A DNA stretch of 64,000 nucleotides from Ramlibacter terrae. Its GTDB lineage: Bacteria > Pseudomonadota > Gammaproteobacteria > Burkholderiales > Burkholderiaceae_C. Both the position numbers and the translations under genes were made by a program. Shown one piece after another: positions 50,393 to 61,444 of this stretch. The stretch is taken from NCBI GenBank assembly GCA_013127575.1, contig CP053418.1, forward strand, positions 2,852,001 to 2,916,000. The letters are read 5' to 3'. The notes under the pieces were generated by a model. It was not told the origin of the DNA, ran no database searches, and saw only the letters and a program-made list of their open reading frames with translations. Positions within the stretch are counted from its first letter, which is position 1, and every line of letters begins with the position of its first letter.

Positions 50393-52924
50393 ATGCAAGA
50401 CCAGCCCAATTCGGAGCTGCTGCCGGAGGGGCCGATCCCCGACTGGTGGCGCCACTGGTGGCGCCGGCAATCGCCGACGCGCAGGACCGCTACGCCATGC
50501 TGGCGCCGCTCGCCGCCGTGTTGCTGTTCTGGCCGCCATCGTCGCCGCCTTCGGCTACCTGCGGCTCGAGGAGATGGACCGCGAGCTCGAAGCGGTCAAG
50601 CGCGACGTCGAATACGCGCAGCAGCGCATGCGCCTGCGCCTGCTGGAGCGGCAGGAGCAGCTGATGCGCATCTCGCGCGACATCTCCAACAAGGAGGTGG
50701 ACGCCGAGGAGTTCGTGGTGCGCGGCGAATCCATGATCGCGCAGTACCCCGAGCTGCTGATGCTCACCGGATCGACGAGCGCCGCCGCATCAAGGCGAGC
50801 TACGCCGCGCCCAGCATCAGCAATGCCCGGCCCGCGTGCCCGGCGAAGTGCTGCGGCCCGGCGAGACCGAGAGCATGTACGGCCTGGCCCGCGACCTGCA
50901 GCAACCCGTGTACTCGCAGCCCACCGCGGGCCCCGACAGCTCGGGCCTGCTGCAACTGCACGTGCCGCTCGCCGACCAGGCGAAGTTCGGCGGCGTGATC
51001 CTGGGCGAGTACTCGATCGACGGCCTGCTGCGCTACGGTGTGCCGGCGGAGATCTCCGCCAAGTACGCCGTCTCGCTGATCGACGGCAAGGGCCGGCTGC
51101 TGGCCGGCACCACCGTGCCCGCGCGCAATCCCGCCACGCAGTTGCTGCCCCTGGGCGGCGCAGCCCAACGAGTACGAAGTGCCGGTCTCGCCGGTGGGCA
51201 ACGGCCTCGTGATCCGCGCGCAGGCGTATCGCACGTCGCTCGGCGTGATCGGCAGCGGCCTCTTCTGGCTGGTCGGCGCGCTCAGCGCCATGACGGGCTG
51301 GATGCTGATCGCCAACTGGCGCCACACGCGGCGGCGCATGCAGGCGCAGCAGGCGCTGATGGCCGAGACCAACTTCCGGCGCGCGATGGAAAACTCCATG
51401 CTGACCGGCATGCGGGCGCTGGACATGCACGGGCGTATCACCTATGTCAACGCGGCCTTCTGCCAGATGACCGGGTGGAGCGAAGCCGAACTGGTGGGCC
51501 GCACCCCGCCCTTCCCCTACTGGCCGGAAGAAGACCGCGAACTGCTGGCCGCCCGGCTGGACGACGAGATCCACGGCCGCACCGTGCAGGGCGGCTTCCA
51601 GGTGCGTGTCAAGCGCAAGGACGGCAGCCTGTTCGACGCGCGCCTCTACGTGTCGCCGCTGATCGACGCGCGCGGCCACCAGACCGGCTGGATGACGTCG
51701 ATGACCGACATCACCGAGCCGACGCGCATCCGCGAGCAACTGCAGGCTTCGCACGAACGCTTCACCACCGTGCTGGAAGCGCTCGACGCGTCGGTGTCGG
51801 TGGCGCCCCCGGGCAGCGAGGAGATCCTGTTCGCCAACAAGCTGTACCGCCTGTGGTTCGGCGGCCAGGCGACGGGGCACTGGGCATGGTGGCGCAAGCC
51901 GGCGTGAAGGAGCAGCCGCGCACCGGCGACGAATCGCTCGATGCCGTCGACTCGTTCGTGGGCCTGCCGACCGGCACGCTCGAATCGGCCAGCTCCGAGA
52001 ACGCCGAGATCTTCGTGCCGGAATTGGGCAAGTGGCTCGAAGTGCGCTCGCGCTACCTGAACTGGGTGGACGGCCGCCTCGCGCAGATGGTGATCGCGAC
52101 CGACATCACGGCGCGCCGGCATGCCGAGGAACAATCGGCCGCGCAGGCGGAGCGCGCGCAGGCCACCAGCCGCCTGATCACGATGGGCGAGATGGCGTCG
52201 AGCGTGGCGCACGAACTGAACCAGCCGCTGACCGCCATCACCAACTACTGCAACGGGCTGGTCACGCGCATCAAGGCGCGGCAGATCGTGGAGGAGGACG
52301 TGCTGGCGGCGCTGGAGAAGACGTCGCGGCAGGCGCAGCGGGCCGGGCAGATCATCCAGCGCATCCGCAACTTCGTGAAGCGCAGCGAGCCGAACCGCAC
52401 GCTGTCGGACGTCAACGTGATGGTGGCCGAGGCGCTCGAACTGGCCGAGATCGAACTGCGCCGCCGCAACGTGCGCCTCTCGCACTACGTCGCCGCGCGG
52501 CTGCCGAACCTGATGGTCGACCCGATCCTGATCGAGCAGGTGCTGGTGAACCTGCTGCGCAACGCCGCCGAGGCCATCGAGCAGGCGCGGCGGCCGCCGG
52601 GCCGGCGCAGCGTCGAACTGCGCGTGATCCCGAAGCACGTCGACGAACAGCCGGTGGTGGAGTTCTCGGTGCTCGACTCGGGCGGGCCTGGCGCCCGAAG
52701 TGATGGAGCGCCTGTACGAGGCCTTCTTCTCCACCAAGGTCGAAGGCATGGGCATCGGCCTGAACCTCTGCCGCACCATCGTGGAGTCGCACCACGGCAG
52801 GATGCAGGCGGAGAACATCTACAATGGCAGCGAAGTCGCCGGGTGCCGTTTCTCCTTCTGGTTACCTGTCTCCGGCGCTACAAATCCGATAGTGGGCAAG
52901 GACGCGGGGGTGACAACGGCATGA
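50393..52924 (+). CDS. Membrane-bound PAS histidine kinase (FixL/DctS-like core)
   Basis: A first membrane helix (AAVLLFLAAIVAAFGYL) and a second (GSGLFWLVGALSAMTGWMLI) bracket a periplasmic sensor region. Then come a coiled coil, PAS (ITYVNAAFCQMTGWSEAEL), a second PAS-like region, and a HisKA core with H-box GEMASSVAHELNQPLTAI, N-box LVNLLRNAAEAIEQA and a G-box region GMGIGLNLCRTIVE. About 844 aa. Six of seven breaks fit CCWGG (50487, 50531, 50766, 50829, 51157, 51886). Its stop overlaps the regulator start (ATGA). Confidence 0.92.
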
Positions 52925-53547
52925 GCTTGATTCCGAAAAAGGGCACCGTCTACGTGGTGGACGACGATGAAGCCGTCCGCGATTCCCTGCAATGGCTCCT
53001 CGAAGGCAAGGACTACCGCGTCCGCTGCTTCGATTCCGCCGAATCCTTCCCGGCCCGCTACGACCCGCGCGAAGTCGCCTGCCTGATCGTCGACATCCGC
53101 ATGGGCGGCATGACGGGGCTCGAGCTGCAGGACCGCCTGGTCGAACGCAAGTCGCCGCTGCCCGTCGTCTTCATCACCGGCCACGGCGACGTCCCGATGG
53201 CCGTCAACACCATGAAGAAGGGCGCGATGGATTTCATCCAGAAGCCTTTCAAGGAAGACGAGCTGGTAAGCCTGGTCGAGCGCATGCTCGAACGCGCCAA
53301 GGACACCTTTGCCGAATTCCAGAGCGCCGCCAGTCGCGACGCCCTGCTCTCCAAGCTGACGTCGCGCGAAGCGCAGGTGCTCGAACGCATCGTCGCGGGC
53401 CGCCTGAACAAGCAGATCGCCGACGACCTCGGCATCAGCATCAAGACGGTGGAGGCGCACCGCGCCAACATCATGGAAAAGCTGAACGCCAACACCGTGG
53501 CGGATCTGCTGAAGATCGCGCTGGGGCAGCAGCCTCCGAAGACCTGA
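52921..53547 (+). CDS. FixJ-family response regulator
   Basis: Receiver domain (VYVVDDDEAVRDSLQWLL, phospho-Asp in LIVDIRMGGMTGLEL, Lys in FIQKPFKEDEL) and a LuxR-type helix-turn-helix (LTSREAQVLERIVAGRLNKQ to TVEAHRANIMEKL). 208 aa, unbroken. It is the partner of the kinase just upstream and diverges from aceE; regulation of the pyruvate dehydrogenase operon is a reasonable but untested guess. Confidence 0.94.
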   Translation: MSLIPKKGTVYVVDDDEAVRDSLQWLLEGKDYRVRCFDSAESFPARYDPREVACLIVDIRMGGMTGLELQDRLVERKSPLPVVFITGHGDVPMAVNTMKKGAMDFIQKPFKEDELVSLVERMLERAKDTFAEFQSAASRDALLSKLTSREAQVLERIVAGRLNKQIADDLGISIKTVEAHRANIMEKLNANTVADLLKIALGQQPPKT

Positions 53548-53550
53548 CCC

Positions 53551-53619
53551 CGTAGGGTGTGCAGCTTGCTGCGCACCGCATCGGCGGCACATGGTGCGCA
53601 GCAAGCTGCACACCCTACG
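53551..53619. repeat. Perfect long inverted repeat, family C, copy 1
   Basis: Arms of 27 bases, 53551-53577 and 53593-53619, are exact reverse complements, beginning CGTAGGGTGTGCAGCTTGCT, with a 15-base loop. It lies between the regulator and folD. It could be a strong transcript-end hairpin or a mobile palindrome. Confidence 0.9.
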
Positions 53620-53630
53620 AAGACTCATCC

Positions 53631-54477
53631 ATGACCGCACAACTCATCGACGGCAATGCCCTCGCGAAGAAGATCCGCGAGGAAGTGGCGGGCCGCACGG
53701 CCGCCCTGAAGGCGCGCGGCGTGCAGCCGCGCTGTCCATCCTCCTGGTCGGCGAAGACCCCGCCAGCCGGTGTACACCAAGCACAAGGTCAACGACAGCA
53801 CGCAGACGGGGCTGGAAGCGACGCTGGAGACCTATCCGGCCACGCTGCCCGAAGCCGACCTGCTGGCGCGTATCCGCGAACTGAACGAAGACCCGTCGGT
53901 GCACGGCATCCTGGTGCAGCTTCCGTTGCCCAAGCACATGGACAGCCACAAGGTGATCGAGACGATCGCGCCCGCCAAGGACGTCGACGGCTTCCATGTG
54001 GCCAGCGCGGGCGCGCTCATGGTCGGCCAGCCGGGCTTCTGGCCGTGCACGCCCTATGGCTGCCTGAAGATGCTGGATGCGATCGGCTACGAGCTGAACG
54101 GCAAGCACGCCGTGGTGATCGGCCGCAGCAACATCGTCGGCAAGCCGATGGCGATGATGCTGCTGGGGCGCGATGCCACGGTCACCATCTGCCACAGCCG
54201 CACCGCCGACCTGAAAGCGTTGACGCAGGCCGACGTCGTGGTCGCCGCGGTCGGCAAGCGCGACGTGCTGACGGCCGACATGGTCAAGCCGGGCGCGGTC
54301 GTCATCGACGTGGGCATGAACCGCAACGACGAAGGCAAGCTCTGCGGCGACGTCGACTTCGCGGGCGTGCGCGAAGTGGCCGGCTGGATCACGCCGGTGC
54401 CCGGGGGCGTCGGCCCCATGACCCGCGCGATGCTGCTGGTCAACACGATCGAGGCGGCCGAACGGTCGGCGGGGTAA
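53631..54477 (+). CDS. folD: Bifunctional methylenetetrahydrofolate dehydrogenase/cyclohydrolase FolD
   Basis: It interconverts methylene-THF and formyl-THF. Catalytic Lys in [37 protein letters not shown] motif [17 protein letters not shown], and ending [16 protein letters not shown]. About 282 aa. Breaks at 53728 and 53768; the second is CCGG for CCAGG in ASQVYTK. Confidence 0.95.
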
Positions 54478-54534
54478 GGGGGCGGGGTCGGGGCGGGAGC
54501 GGGGGCGGGGTCGGGGTCGGGGCGGGGTCGGGAA
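54478..54534 (+). repeat. G-rich tract with potential quadruplex structure
   Basis: Repeated GGGGTCGGGGCGGG-type units, with at least eight runs of three or more G on the plus strand. A C-rich partner (GCTCCCGCTCCTGCTCCCGC-like, 54662-54690) lies on the other side of repeat B copy 3, so the two could pair around it. Quadruplex formation is inferred from G-run spacing. Confidence 0.6.
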
Positions 54535-54538
54535 ACCT

Positions 54539-54653
54539 TTAACGCAGAGGGCGCAGAGAGGGCGCAGAAAACGCAGAAGGAGAGAAGGAAGAGCTCTTCT
54601 TTTTTCTGTTTGCCTTCTGCGTCCTCTGCGCATCCTCTGCGCCCTCTGCGTTG
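54539..54653. repeat. Dispersed palindromic repeat, family B, copy 3
   Basis: Left arm TTAACGCAGAGGGCGCAGAG and right arm GCGCCCTCTGCGTTGAA, with a purine/pyrimidine-rich middle. It lies between folD and the oligopeptidase gene. No gene is seen in the 283-base gap. Confidence 0.85.
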
Positions 54654-54760
54654 AAGGATGTCCGCTCCCGCTCCTGCTCCCGCTCCCCAATCGCCCCATC
54701 GCCAACCCCAATGGCCCTGCTTGCTTGAATCCCACCGCCCTGCCGCAAAATAGGACGGAT

Positions 54761-56778
54761 ATGAGCAATCCCCTCACGGACTTCAACGACCTCCCCTGTT
54801 CGACGCCGTGCGGCCCGAACACGTGGTGCCCGCGATGGAAGAACTGCTGGCGCAAGCCGGCGCCGCGCTCGAGAAGGTGACCGATCCCGCCTTCGCCGCG
54901 GACTGGAACGCGATGTCGGGCACCCTCGACGTCGCCACCGAAAGGCTCAGCCGCGCACGGGGCGTCGTCGGCCACCTGAACGCCGTCGCCGACACGCCCG
55001 AGCTGCGCGCCGCCTGCAACGAAGCGCTGCCCAAGGTCACCGAGTTCTGGACGCGTCTCGGCGCCGACGAGCGCCTCTACGCGAAGTACAAGGCCATCGA
55101 CGCGGCGGCCCTCACGCCGGAACAGCGCCAGGCGCACAAGAACGCGCTGCGCAACTTCACCCTCTCGGGCGCGGAGCTCGAAGGCGCCGCCAAGGAACGC
55201 TTCGCGGCCATCCGGGAACGGCAGGCCGAGCTGAGCCAGAAGTTCAGCGAGAACGCGCTCGACTCCACCGATGCCTATGCGTACTACGCGGCCGAAGACG
55301 AACTCGACGGCGTGCCGGCCGATGTGGTGCTGGCGGCCCGTGCAGCCGCCGAAGCCGAAGGCAAGCCGGGCCACAAGCTCACGCTGAAGATGCCCAGCTA
55401 CCTGCCGGTCATGCAGTTCGGCCACAACCGCACGCTGCGCGAGCGCCTGTACCGCGCCTACGTCACGCGCGCCAGCGACCGGGGAGATCCGAAGTTCGAC
55501 AACACGCCGCTGGTGCGCGACATCCTCTCGCTGCGGCGCGAGGAAGCGCGTTTGCTCGGCTACGACAACTTCGGCGAGGTGTCGCTGGTGCCCAAGATGG
55601 CGCAGTCGCCGAAGCAGGTCGTGCAGTTCCTGCGCGACCTCGCCCACCGCGCGCGGCCGTATGCGCTCAAGGACGTCGAAGACATGCGCGCGTTCGCGGC
55701 CGAACACCTGCGCATCGACGGCCCGCAGGCCGGGACTGGCCCTACATCGCCGAGAAGCTGAAAGAGGCGCGCTACTCCTTCAGCGAGCAGGAGATCAAGC
55801 AGTACTTCCCGGCGCCCAAGGTGCTGGCGGGCCTGTTCAAGATCGTCGAGACGCTGTTCGAGGTGGCGATCCGCCGCGACTACGCGCCGGCCTGGCACCC
55901 GTCGGTGGAGTTCTACCGTATCGAGCGCGAAGGCAAGCTGGTCGGCCAGTTCTACCTCGACCCGTCGGCCCGCACCGGCAAGCGCGGCGGCGCACGGATG
56001 GACGACGTGCGCGCCCGCTGGCTGCGCCCCGACACCGGCAAGCTGCAGACGCCGGTCGCGCACTGGTCTGCAACTTCGCCGAAGGCGTCGACGGCAAGCC
56101 GCCGTTGCTGACGCACGACGACGTGATCACCCTCTTCCACGAGTGCGGCCACGGCCTGCATCACATGCTGACGCAGGTGAACGAGCGCGACGTCTCGGGC
56201 ATCAGCGGCGTCGAGTGGGACGCGGTGGAGCTCCCGAGCCAGTTCATGGAGAACTTCTGCTGGGAATGGGGTGTTCTGAAATACATGACGGCCCACGTCG
56301 AGACCGGCGAGCCGCTGCCGCGCGAACTGTTCGACAAGATGCTGGAAGCCAAGAATTTCCAGAGCGGGCTCGGCACGCTGCGGCAGGTGGAGTTCGCCCT
56401 GTTCGACATGCTGTTGCATACCGACCACGATCCGCAGGCCGACATCATGGGCCTGCTGCAGCAGGTGCGCGACGAGGTGTCGGTGCTGCATCCGCCGGCC
56501 TTCAACCGCATGGCCCACACCTTCAGCCACATCTTCGCCGGCGGCTACGCGGCGGGCTATTACAGCTACAAGTGGGCCGAGGTGCTGAGCGCCGACGCCT
56601 ATGCGGCTTTCGAGGAAACCGCGGGTAAGGATGGTATGCCGAGCGTGCAAACTGGCAGAAAATACCGCCAGGCCATCCCGGAGGCGGGGGCAGCCGCCCG
56701 GCCATCGAATCGTTCAAGGCGTTCAGGGGCCGCGAGCCGACGCTCGACGCGCTGCTGCGGCACCGGGGCATGGCCTGA
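54761..56778 (+). CDS. prlC: M3-family oligopeptidase (oligopeptidase A, PrlC-like)
   Basis: A zinc metallopeptidase that degrades signal peptides and short peptides. Zinc motif LFHECGHGLHHML, ISGVEWDAVELPSQFMENF, and HIFAGGYAAGYYSYKWAEVL. About 673 aa. Breaks at 55735 and 56066 fit CCTGG; 54797 and 56690 lie in C or G runs. A conserved Leu reads as Pro at about 56671 (CCTGG to CCCGG). Confidence 0.94.
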
Positions 56779-56810
56779 ACAATTTCAACGAGAACGTGGA
56801 GGTAGCTAGC

Positions 56811-57463
56811 ATGTTGTTCCCCGTGCGACGGATCCTGACGACCACCCTCTGCGTGGCCGCCACCGCGGCCAGCCCGGGGTGGGGGCGCAGCAGGTGTACC
56901 GCATCGTCGGCCCCGACGGCCGCGTGACCTTCTCCGACCGTCCGCCCGAGAACGCGGCCAAGGCGGCGCCGGCGCCCACCGTCGCCATGCCAAGCGGCGG
57001 TGGCGGCGCCAGCACCGGCGCGTCGCTGCCCTTCGAGCTGCGCAACGTGGCCAACCGCTACCCCGTCACGCTGTATTCCGGCAACGACTGCGGTCCCTGC
57101 GCGAGCGGCCGCAACTTCCTCTCCAGCCGCGGCATTCCCTTCTCCGAGCGCACCGTCACCACGGCCGACGACATCGACGCGCTCAAGCGCATGTCGGGCG
57201 CCGCACGCCTGCCTTTCCTGACCATCGGCGGCCAGCAGATCAACGGCTTCTCGGAGCCCGAGTGGGCGCAGTTCCTCGACGCCGCCGGCTACCCGCGCAG
57301 TTCGCGCCTGCCCTCCGGCTACCGCAACCCGCCGGCGGCCCCGCTGGTGGCGGTGCAGCAGACGGGCGTGCAGCAGCCGTCGGCCGAAGCCGCCCCGTCC
57401 AACCAGCCGCCGCAGGCGCAGGTCCCCTCGACCGATCCGGCTCCCAGCGGCATCCGCTTCTAG
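56811..57463 (+). CDS. Secreted glutaredoxin-like protein with DUF4124 start
   Basis: Signal peptide (RILTTTLCVAATAAS), a DUF4124 segment (VYRIVGPDGRVTFSDRPPE), then a glutaredoxin fold with CxxC motif in YSGNDCGPCASGRNFL, cis-Pro region AARLPFLTIGGQQINGF, and a Pro/Gln-rich tail. About 217 aa. SD GGAGGT precedes ATG 56811. One break near 56876 in a G run. It probably acts on periplasmic thiols; the substrate is unknown. It converges with rpiA, sharing 4 bases. Confidence 0.86.
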
Positions 57464-58130
57464 TAGGTCACCGTCTCCACGCCGCCGGCGCTGCCCAGCA
57501 GGCACACGGCGGCTTTCTGGTGGGCGAACACGCCCACCGTCACCACGCCCGGCCACTGGTTCACCTCGCTCTCGAAGGCGAGCGGCTCGCGGATCTGCAG
57601 GCCGGTCACGTCGAGGATGTGCTGGCCGTTGTCGGTCACCAGCGGCTGCCCGTCCTTCAGGCGCACCTTCGCGACGCCGCCGAGGGCCTGGAACTGCCGC
57701 ACGATGCGCTGCGTGGCCATGGGATCACCTCCACCGGCAGCGGGAAGCGGCCCAGCACCTCGACCCGCTTGGATTCGTCGGCGATGCAGATGAAGCGCCG
57801 CGATTGCGCCGCCACGATCTTCTCGCGCGTCAGCGCCGCCCCGCCGCCCTTGACCATGTAGCCACGGCCGTCGATCTCGTCGGCGCCGTCGATGTAGACG
57901 GCGAGCTCGCCGACTTCGCCCAGGTCGAAGACGCGGATGCCCGCCGCCTGCAGCCGCTCCGTGGAGGCGACGGAGCTGGAGACGGCGCCCGGGATGCGGT
58001 CCTTGATGCCCGCCAGCGCGTCGATGAACTTGTTGACCGTGGAGCCGGTCCCCACGCCCACGATCTCGCCGGGCACCACGTATTGCAGCGCCGCCTGCCC
58101 CACCAGCGCCTTGAGTTCGTCCTGCGTCAC
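57460..58130 (-). CDS. rpiA: Ribose-5-phosphate isomerase A
   Basis: It interconverts ribose 5-phosphate and ribulose 5-phosphate. [16 protein letters not shown] near the start, [20 protein letters not shown] with catalytic residues, [13 protein letters not shown], and [16 protein letters not shown] at the end. About 223 aa. GTG start at 58130 ([12 protein letters not shown]). One base short near 57720, not at CCWGG. Confidence 0.95.
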
Positions 58131-58168
58131 GCACAATCCCCGGTTTGAATCGAAGCCGGAATTATCGG

Positions 58169-59207
58169 ATGCCTCTCCTGCCCTATTCGCTGGCCCGCCC
58201 TTTTCTCTTCGGCCTGGACCCGGAAGAGGCCCATGAACTGACGCTGCGCTCGCTCGCCGGCCTGCAGGGCACGCCCTTCCGCCTGGCGTGGAGCAACGCC
58301 TTCGTCGCCGACCCGGTGGAGCTCGCCGGGCTGCGCTTCCCCAACCGGGTGGGCCTCGCCGCGGGCCGGACAAGAACGCGCGCTGCATCGACGCCCGGGT
58401 TCGATGGGCTTCGGTTTCGTGGAAGTGGGAACCGTCACGCCGAAGGCCCAGCCGGGCAATCCGAAGCCGCGGATGTTCCGGCTGCCCGAGGCCGACGCGC
58501 TGATCAACCGGCTCGGCTTCAACAACGACGGGCTCGATGCGTTCATCGCCAACGTGCAGCGCTCGCGCTTCCGGGCGCAAGGCCGGCTGCTCGGGCTGAA
58601 CATCGGCAAGAACGCGGCCACGCCGATCGAGCGCGCCACCGACGACTACCTCGCCTGCCTCGACGGCGTCTACCCGCACGCCGACTACGTGACGGTCAAC
58701 ATCTCCAGCCCCAACACCCGGAACCTGCGCGCCTTGCAGAGCGACGAGGCGCTCGACGCGCTGCTCTCCGCCGTGGCCGAACGGCGCGAGGCGCTGGCCG
58801 CGCAACACGGCCGCCGCGTGCCGCTGTTCGTCAAGATCGCGCCCGACCTCGACGCCGCGCAGGTCGACGTGATCGCCGCCACCCTGCGCCGCCACGGCAT
58901 GGACGGCGTAATCGCCACCAACACCACCATCGTGCGCGACAAGGTCAAGGGCCTGCGCCATGCCGACGAAGCCGGCGGCCTGAGCGGCGCGCCGGTGCTG
59001 GAGGCCAGCAACCGCGTCATCGCGCAACTGCGCGCCGCGCTGGGCGCAGGCTACCCGATCATCGGCGTGGGCGGCATCCTCAGCGCCGACGACGCGCTCT
59101 CGAAACTGCGCGCCGGCGCCGACGTGGTGCAGATCTACACCGGCCTCATCTACCGCGGCCCGGCGCTGGTGAACGAGGTCGCGCGCGCCTTCGCCCGGCG
59201 GCCTTAG
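58169..59207 (+). CDS. pyrD: Dihydroorotate dehydrogenase, quinone-linked (class 2)
   Basis: A membrane-associated FMN enzyme of pyrimidine synthesis. Opening [23 protein letters not shown]/substrate region [18 protein letters not shown], catalytic Ser in [28 protein letters not shown], and [20 protein letters not shown]. About 346 aa. Two breaks, near 58370 and 58400, both CCGG for CCTGG. Its TAG stop lies within the left arm of the family C repeat. Confidence 0.96.
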
Positions 59208-59448
59208 GGTGTGCACGCTCGCGTGCGCACCGTGCGTCTCGCAGGGGAGCAGAGCGCCTGCGGCGGGCTGTACGCAGAGGACGCAAAGGTTGCGCAGAAC
59301 TGGCAAAAGGACACCGAAAACCTTTGAAGTTTTCTTTGACTTTTCGGCGTCCTCCGCGAATCCTCCGCGTCCTCTGCGTACAAGCCCGCGGCAGGCGTTC
59401 CGCCTGTCCTACCATCGCCCGGTGCGCACGCAAGCGTGCACACCCTAC
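59204..59448. repeat. Family C inverted repeat (copy 2) enclosing a family B element (copy 4)
   Basis: Outer arms TTAGGGTGTGCACGCTCGCG (from 59204) and CGCAAGCGTGCACACCCTAC (ending 59447) match family C. Inside, arms CGCAGAGGACGC (59271-59282) and GCGTCCTCTGCG (59368-59379), with flanks GCGGGCTGTA and TACAAGCCCGC, match family B. It fills the whole gap between pyrD and the FAD oxidase and supplies both their stop codons. Confidence 0.85.
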
Positions 59449-60566
59449 GGAAGCGACAGCTGCGTGCGGGCGTACTCCGCGATAGCCAGCGCGCTGGTCA
59501 GGCCCGGCGACTCTACGCCGAACAGGTTCAGCAGGCCGGGGACGCCGTGCAGTTCCGGGCCGTCGATGCGGAAGTCGGGCGCCTTCTCGCCGGGCGTGTG
59601 GATCTTCGGCCGCACCCCGCTGTAGCTGGGCGCCAGCGCGCCATCGGGCAGGCCGGGCCAGTAGCGCCGCACTTCCGCATAGAAGCCGTCCGCGCGCGCG
59701 GGGTCGACGCGGTAGTCGATCTCTTCGGGCGTGCGCACGTCCAGCCATTCGATGTCGGGCCCGAACTTGGCACGGCCGCCGAGGTCGAGCGTGAGGTGCA
59801 CGCCGAGCCAGGCATCGGCCGGCGCGGGATAGATCAGCCGGCTGAAGGGCGACTTGCCGCTCAGCGCGTAGTAGTTGCCCTTGGCGAACGATTCGCGCGG
59901 CACGAAGCGCGCATCGAGGCCGTCGAAGCGGCGGGCCAGGCTGCAGGCGTGCAGCGACGCGGCGTTGACGACGATATCCGCGCCCAGCTCGCTGCCGTCC
60001 GCCAGCCGCAGCACGTGCGGCTCGCCCGGCGTGCGCGAAAGCGTGGCCCCGTCGACCGCTGAATCGAAGGCGACCGCGCCGCCCGCGCGCTCGAGGTCGC
60101 CCTGCAGCGCGAGCATGAAGCCATGGCTGTCGACGATCCCGGTGCTGGGCGAATGCAGCGCCGCGATGCAGCGCAGCGCCGGCTCCATCGCCCGGGCCTG
60201 CGCGCCATCGAGCCACTCGACCTCCACGCCATTGGCGGCCGCGCGCTCCTGCAGCGCGCGCAACGCGCCCACTTCCCCTTCGCTGTTGGCGACGGTCAGC
60301 TTGCCGCAGCGCCGGTGCGCGACGCCATGGCTTTCGCACAGGGCGTAGAGCAGTTCCTTGCCGCGCACGCACAGGCGCGCCTTCAGCGAGCCGGGCGCGT
60401 AGTACAGGCCGGCATGGATCACCTCGCTGTTGCGCGAGCTCACGCCCTGCCCGATGCCGGACTGCGCCTCGGCCACGATCGTTTCCCGGCCCGCCTGCGC
60501 CAGCGCGCGGGCCACGGCCGAGCCGACGGCGCCGGCCCCGATCACCACCGCGTCCACCCGGTCCAT
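59445..60566 (-). CDS. FAD-dependent oxidoreductase, L-2-hydroxyglutarate oxidase (LhgO)-like
   Basis: DAO-family flavoprotein: FAD motif [20 protein letters not shown], then [39 protein letters not shown], and C-terminal [19 protein letters not shown]. 373 aa, unbroken. [11 protein letters not shown] is a mark of LhgO-type enzymes, which oxidise L-2-hydroxyglutarate to 2-oxoglutarate. The exact substrate is inferred. Its ATG overlaps the stop of the amidohydrolase gene (TGATG). Confidence 0.85.
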   Translation of the reverse strand: MDRVDAVVIGAGAVGSAVARALAQAGRETIVAEAQSGIGQGVSSRNSEVIHAGLYYAPGSLKARLCVRGKELLYALCESHGVAHRRCGKLTVANSEGEVGALRALQERAAANGVEVEWLDGAQARAMEPALRCIAALHSPSTGIVDSHGFMLALQGDLERAGGAVAFDSAVDGATLSRTPGEPHVLRLADGSELGADIVVNAASLHACSLARRFDGLDARFVPRESFAKGNYYALSGKSPFSRLIYPAPADAWLGVHLTLDLGGRAKFGPDIEWLDVRTPEEIDYRVDPARADGFYAEVRRYWPGLPDGALAPSYSGVRPKIHTPGEKAPDFRIDGPELHGVPGLLNLFGVESPGLTSALAIAEYARTQLSLP

Positions 60567-61416
60567 CAGGGCAGGCGCCTCGGGTCGGTGGCCAGCAGGA
60601 ACTCCACCATCCGCCGCAGGTGGCCGCGCAGCGTGTCGAAGCCGGCCGAAGGCGCGAGCGTCCGCTCGTCCATGTACAGCTTGCGGTTGACCTCGACCTG
60701 GATCGAATGCCGGTGCGCCTCCGGCTGCCCGTAGCGGCGCACCAGTTCCACGCCCTTGTACGGATGGTTGTACGCAACGTCGTAGCCGAAGCCGCGCAGC
60801 ACGTCGCACAGTTGCTTCGAGAGCGCCGCACTGGCCGAAGTGCCGTCGCGGTCGCCGATCACGAAGTCCGCATGGACGAGTCCCGGGAATTCGGTCGAGT
60901 GGCTGGCGGAAACGGCCGGCATCGAATGGCAATTGAGGTGGATGCTGTAGCCATGGCGCGCATGGGCCGCGGCGATCGCCTGCTCCACCGCCGCGTGGTA
61001 CGGCTTCCAGCAGCGCTCGATGCGCCGGCGCACTTCATCGACGGACAGCTTGCGCTCGTAGATCGGCAGCCCGTCGTCGGTCATGGACCAGACCAGGCCC
61101 TTGCCGAGACGCACCTTGGACAGCAGTTCGGGGTCGGTCTCGACGGGCTCCGTCCATTCGCCCGCGAGCAGCTGGACGTCGAGTTCGGTGACGTTGCGGT
61201 TGGCGTCGAGGTAGCTGCGCGGGAACAACGCCTCGATCCGGCGACGCCGAGCGCGGGCGCGAAGTCGTAGAGCTTCTCCACGTGCGTGTCCTCGGCCTGC
61301 CGCAACAGGGCGGGGTCGCACGCATGGCCGAAGTCGTCCGGGTACAGCACGCCGCTGTGCGGCGAGTCGAGCACGAGCGGCGCGCTGCCCGGGAGGTAGC
61401 GGATCAGCGAGGACAT
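60566..61416 (-). CDS. N-formylglutamate amidohydrolase-family protein (HutG-like)
   Basis: It hydrolyses N-formylglutamate or related formylated amides. Opening PLVLDSPHSGVLYPDDF; NVTELDVQLLAGEWTEP; metal/catalytic region YSIHLNCHSMPAVSASHS; ADFVIGDRDGTSAS; IQVEVNRKLYMDE near the end. About 283 aa. One break near 61241 (CCGG; CCTGG restores the frame). No hut genes are nearby; the pairing with an LhgO-like oxidase suggests a role in glutamate or 2-oxoglutarate-side metabolism, but this is inference. Confidence 0.85.
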
Positions 61417-61444
61417 GCCACGATTGTGGCCCAGCGGGCGGCGC

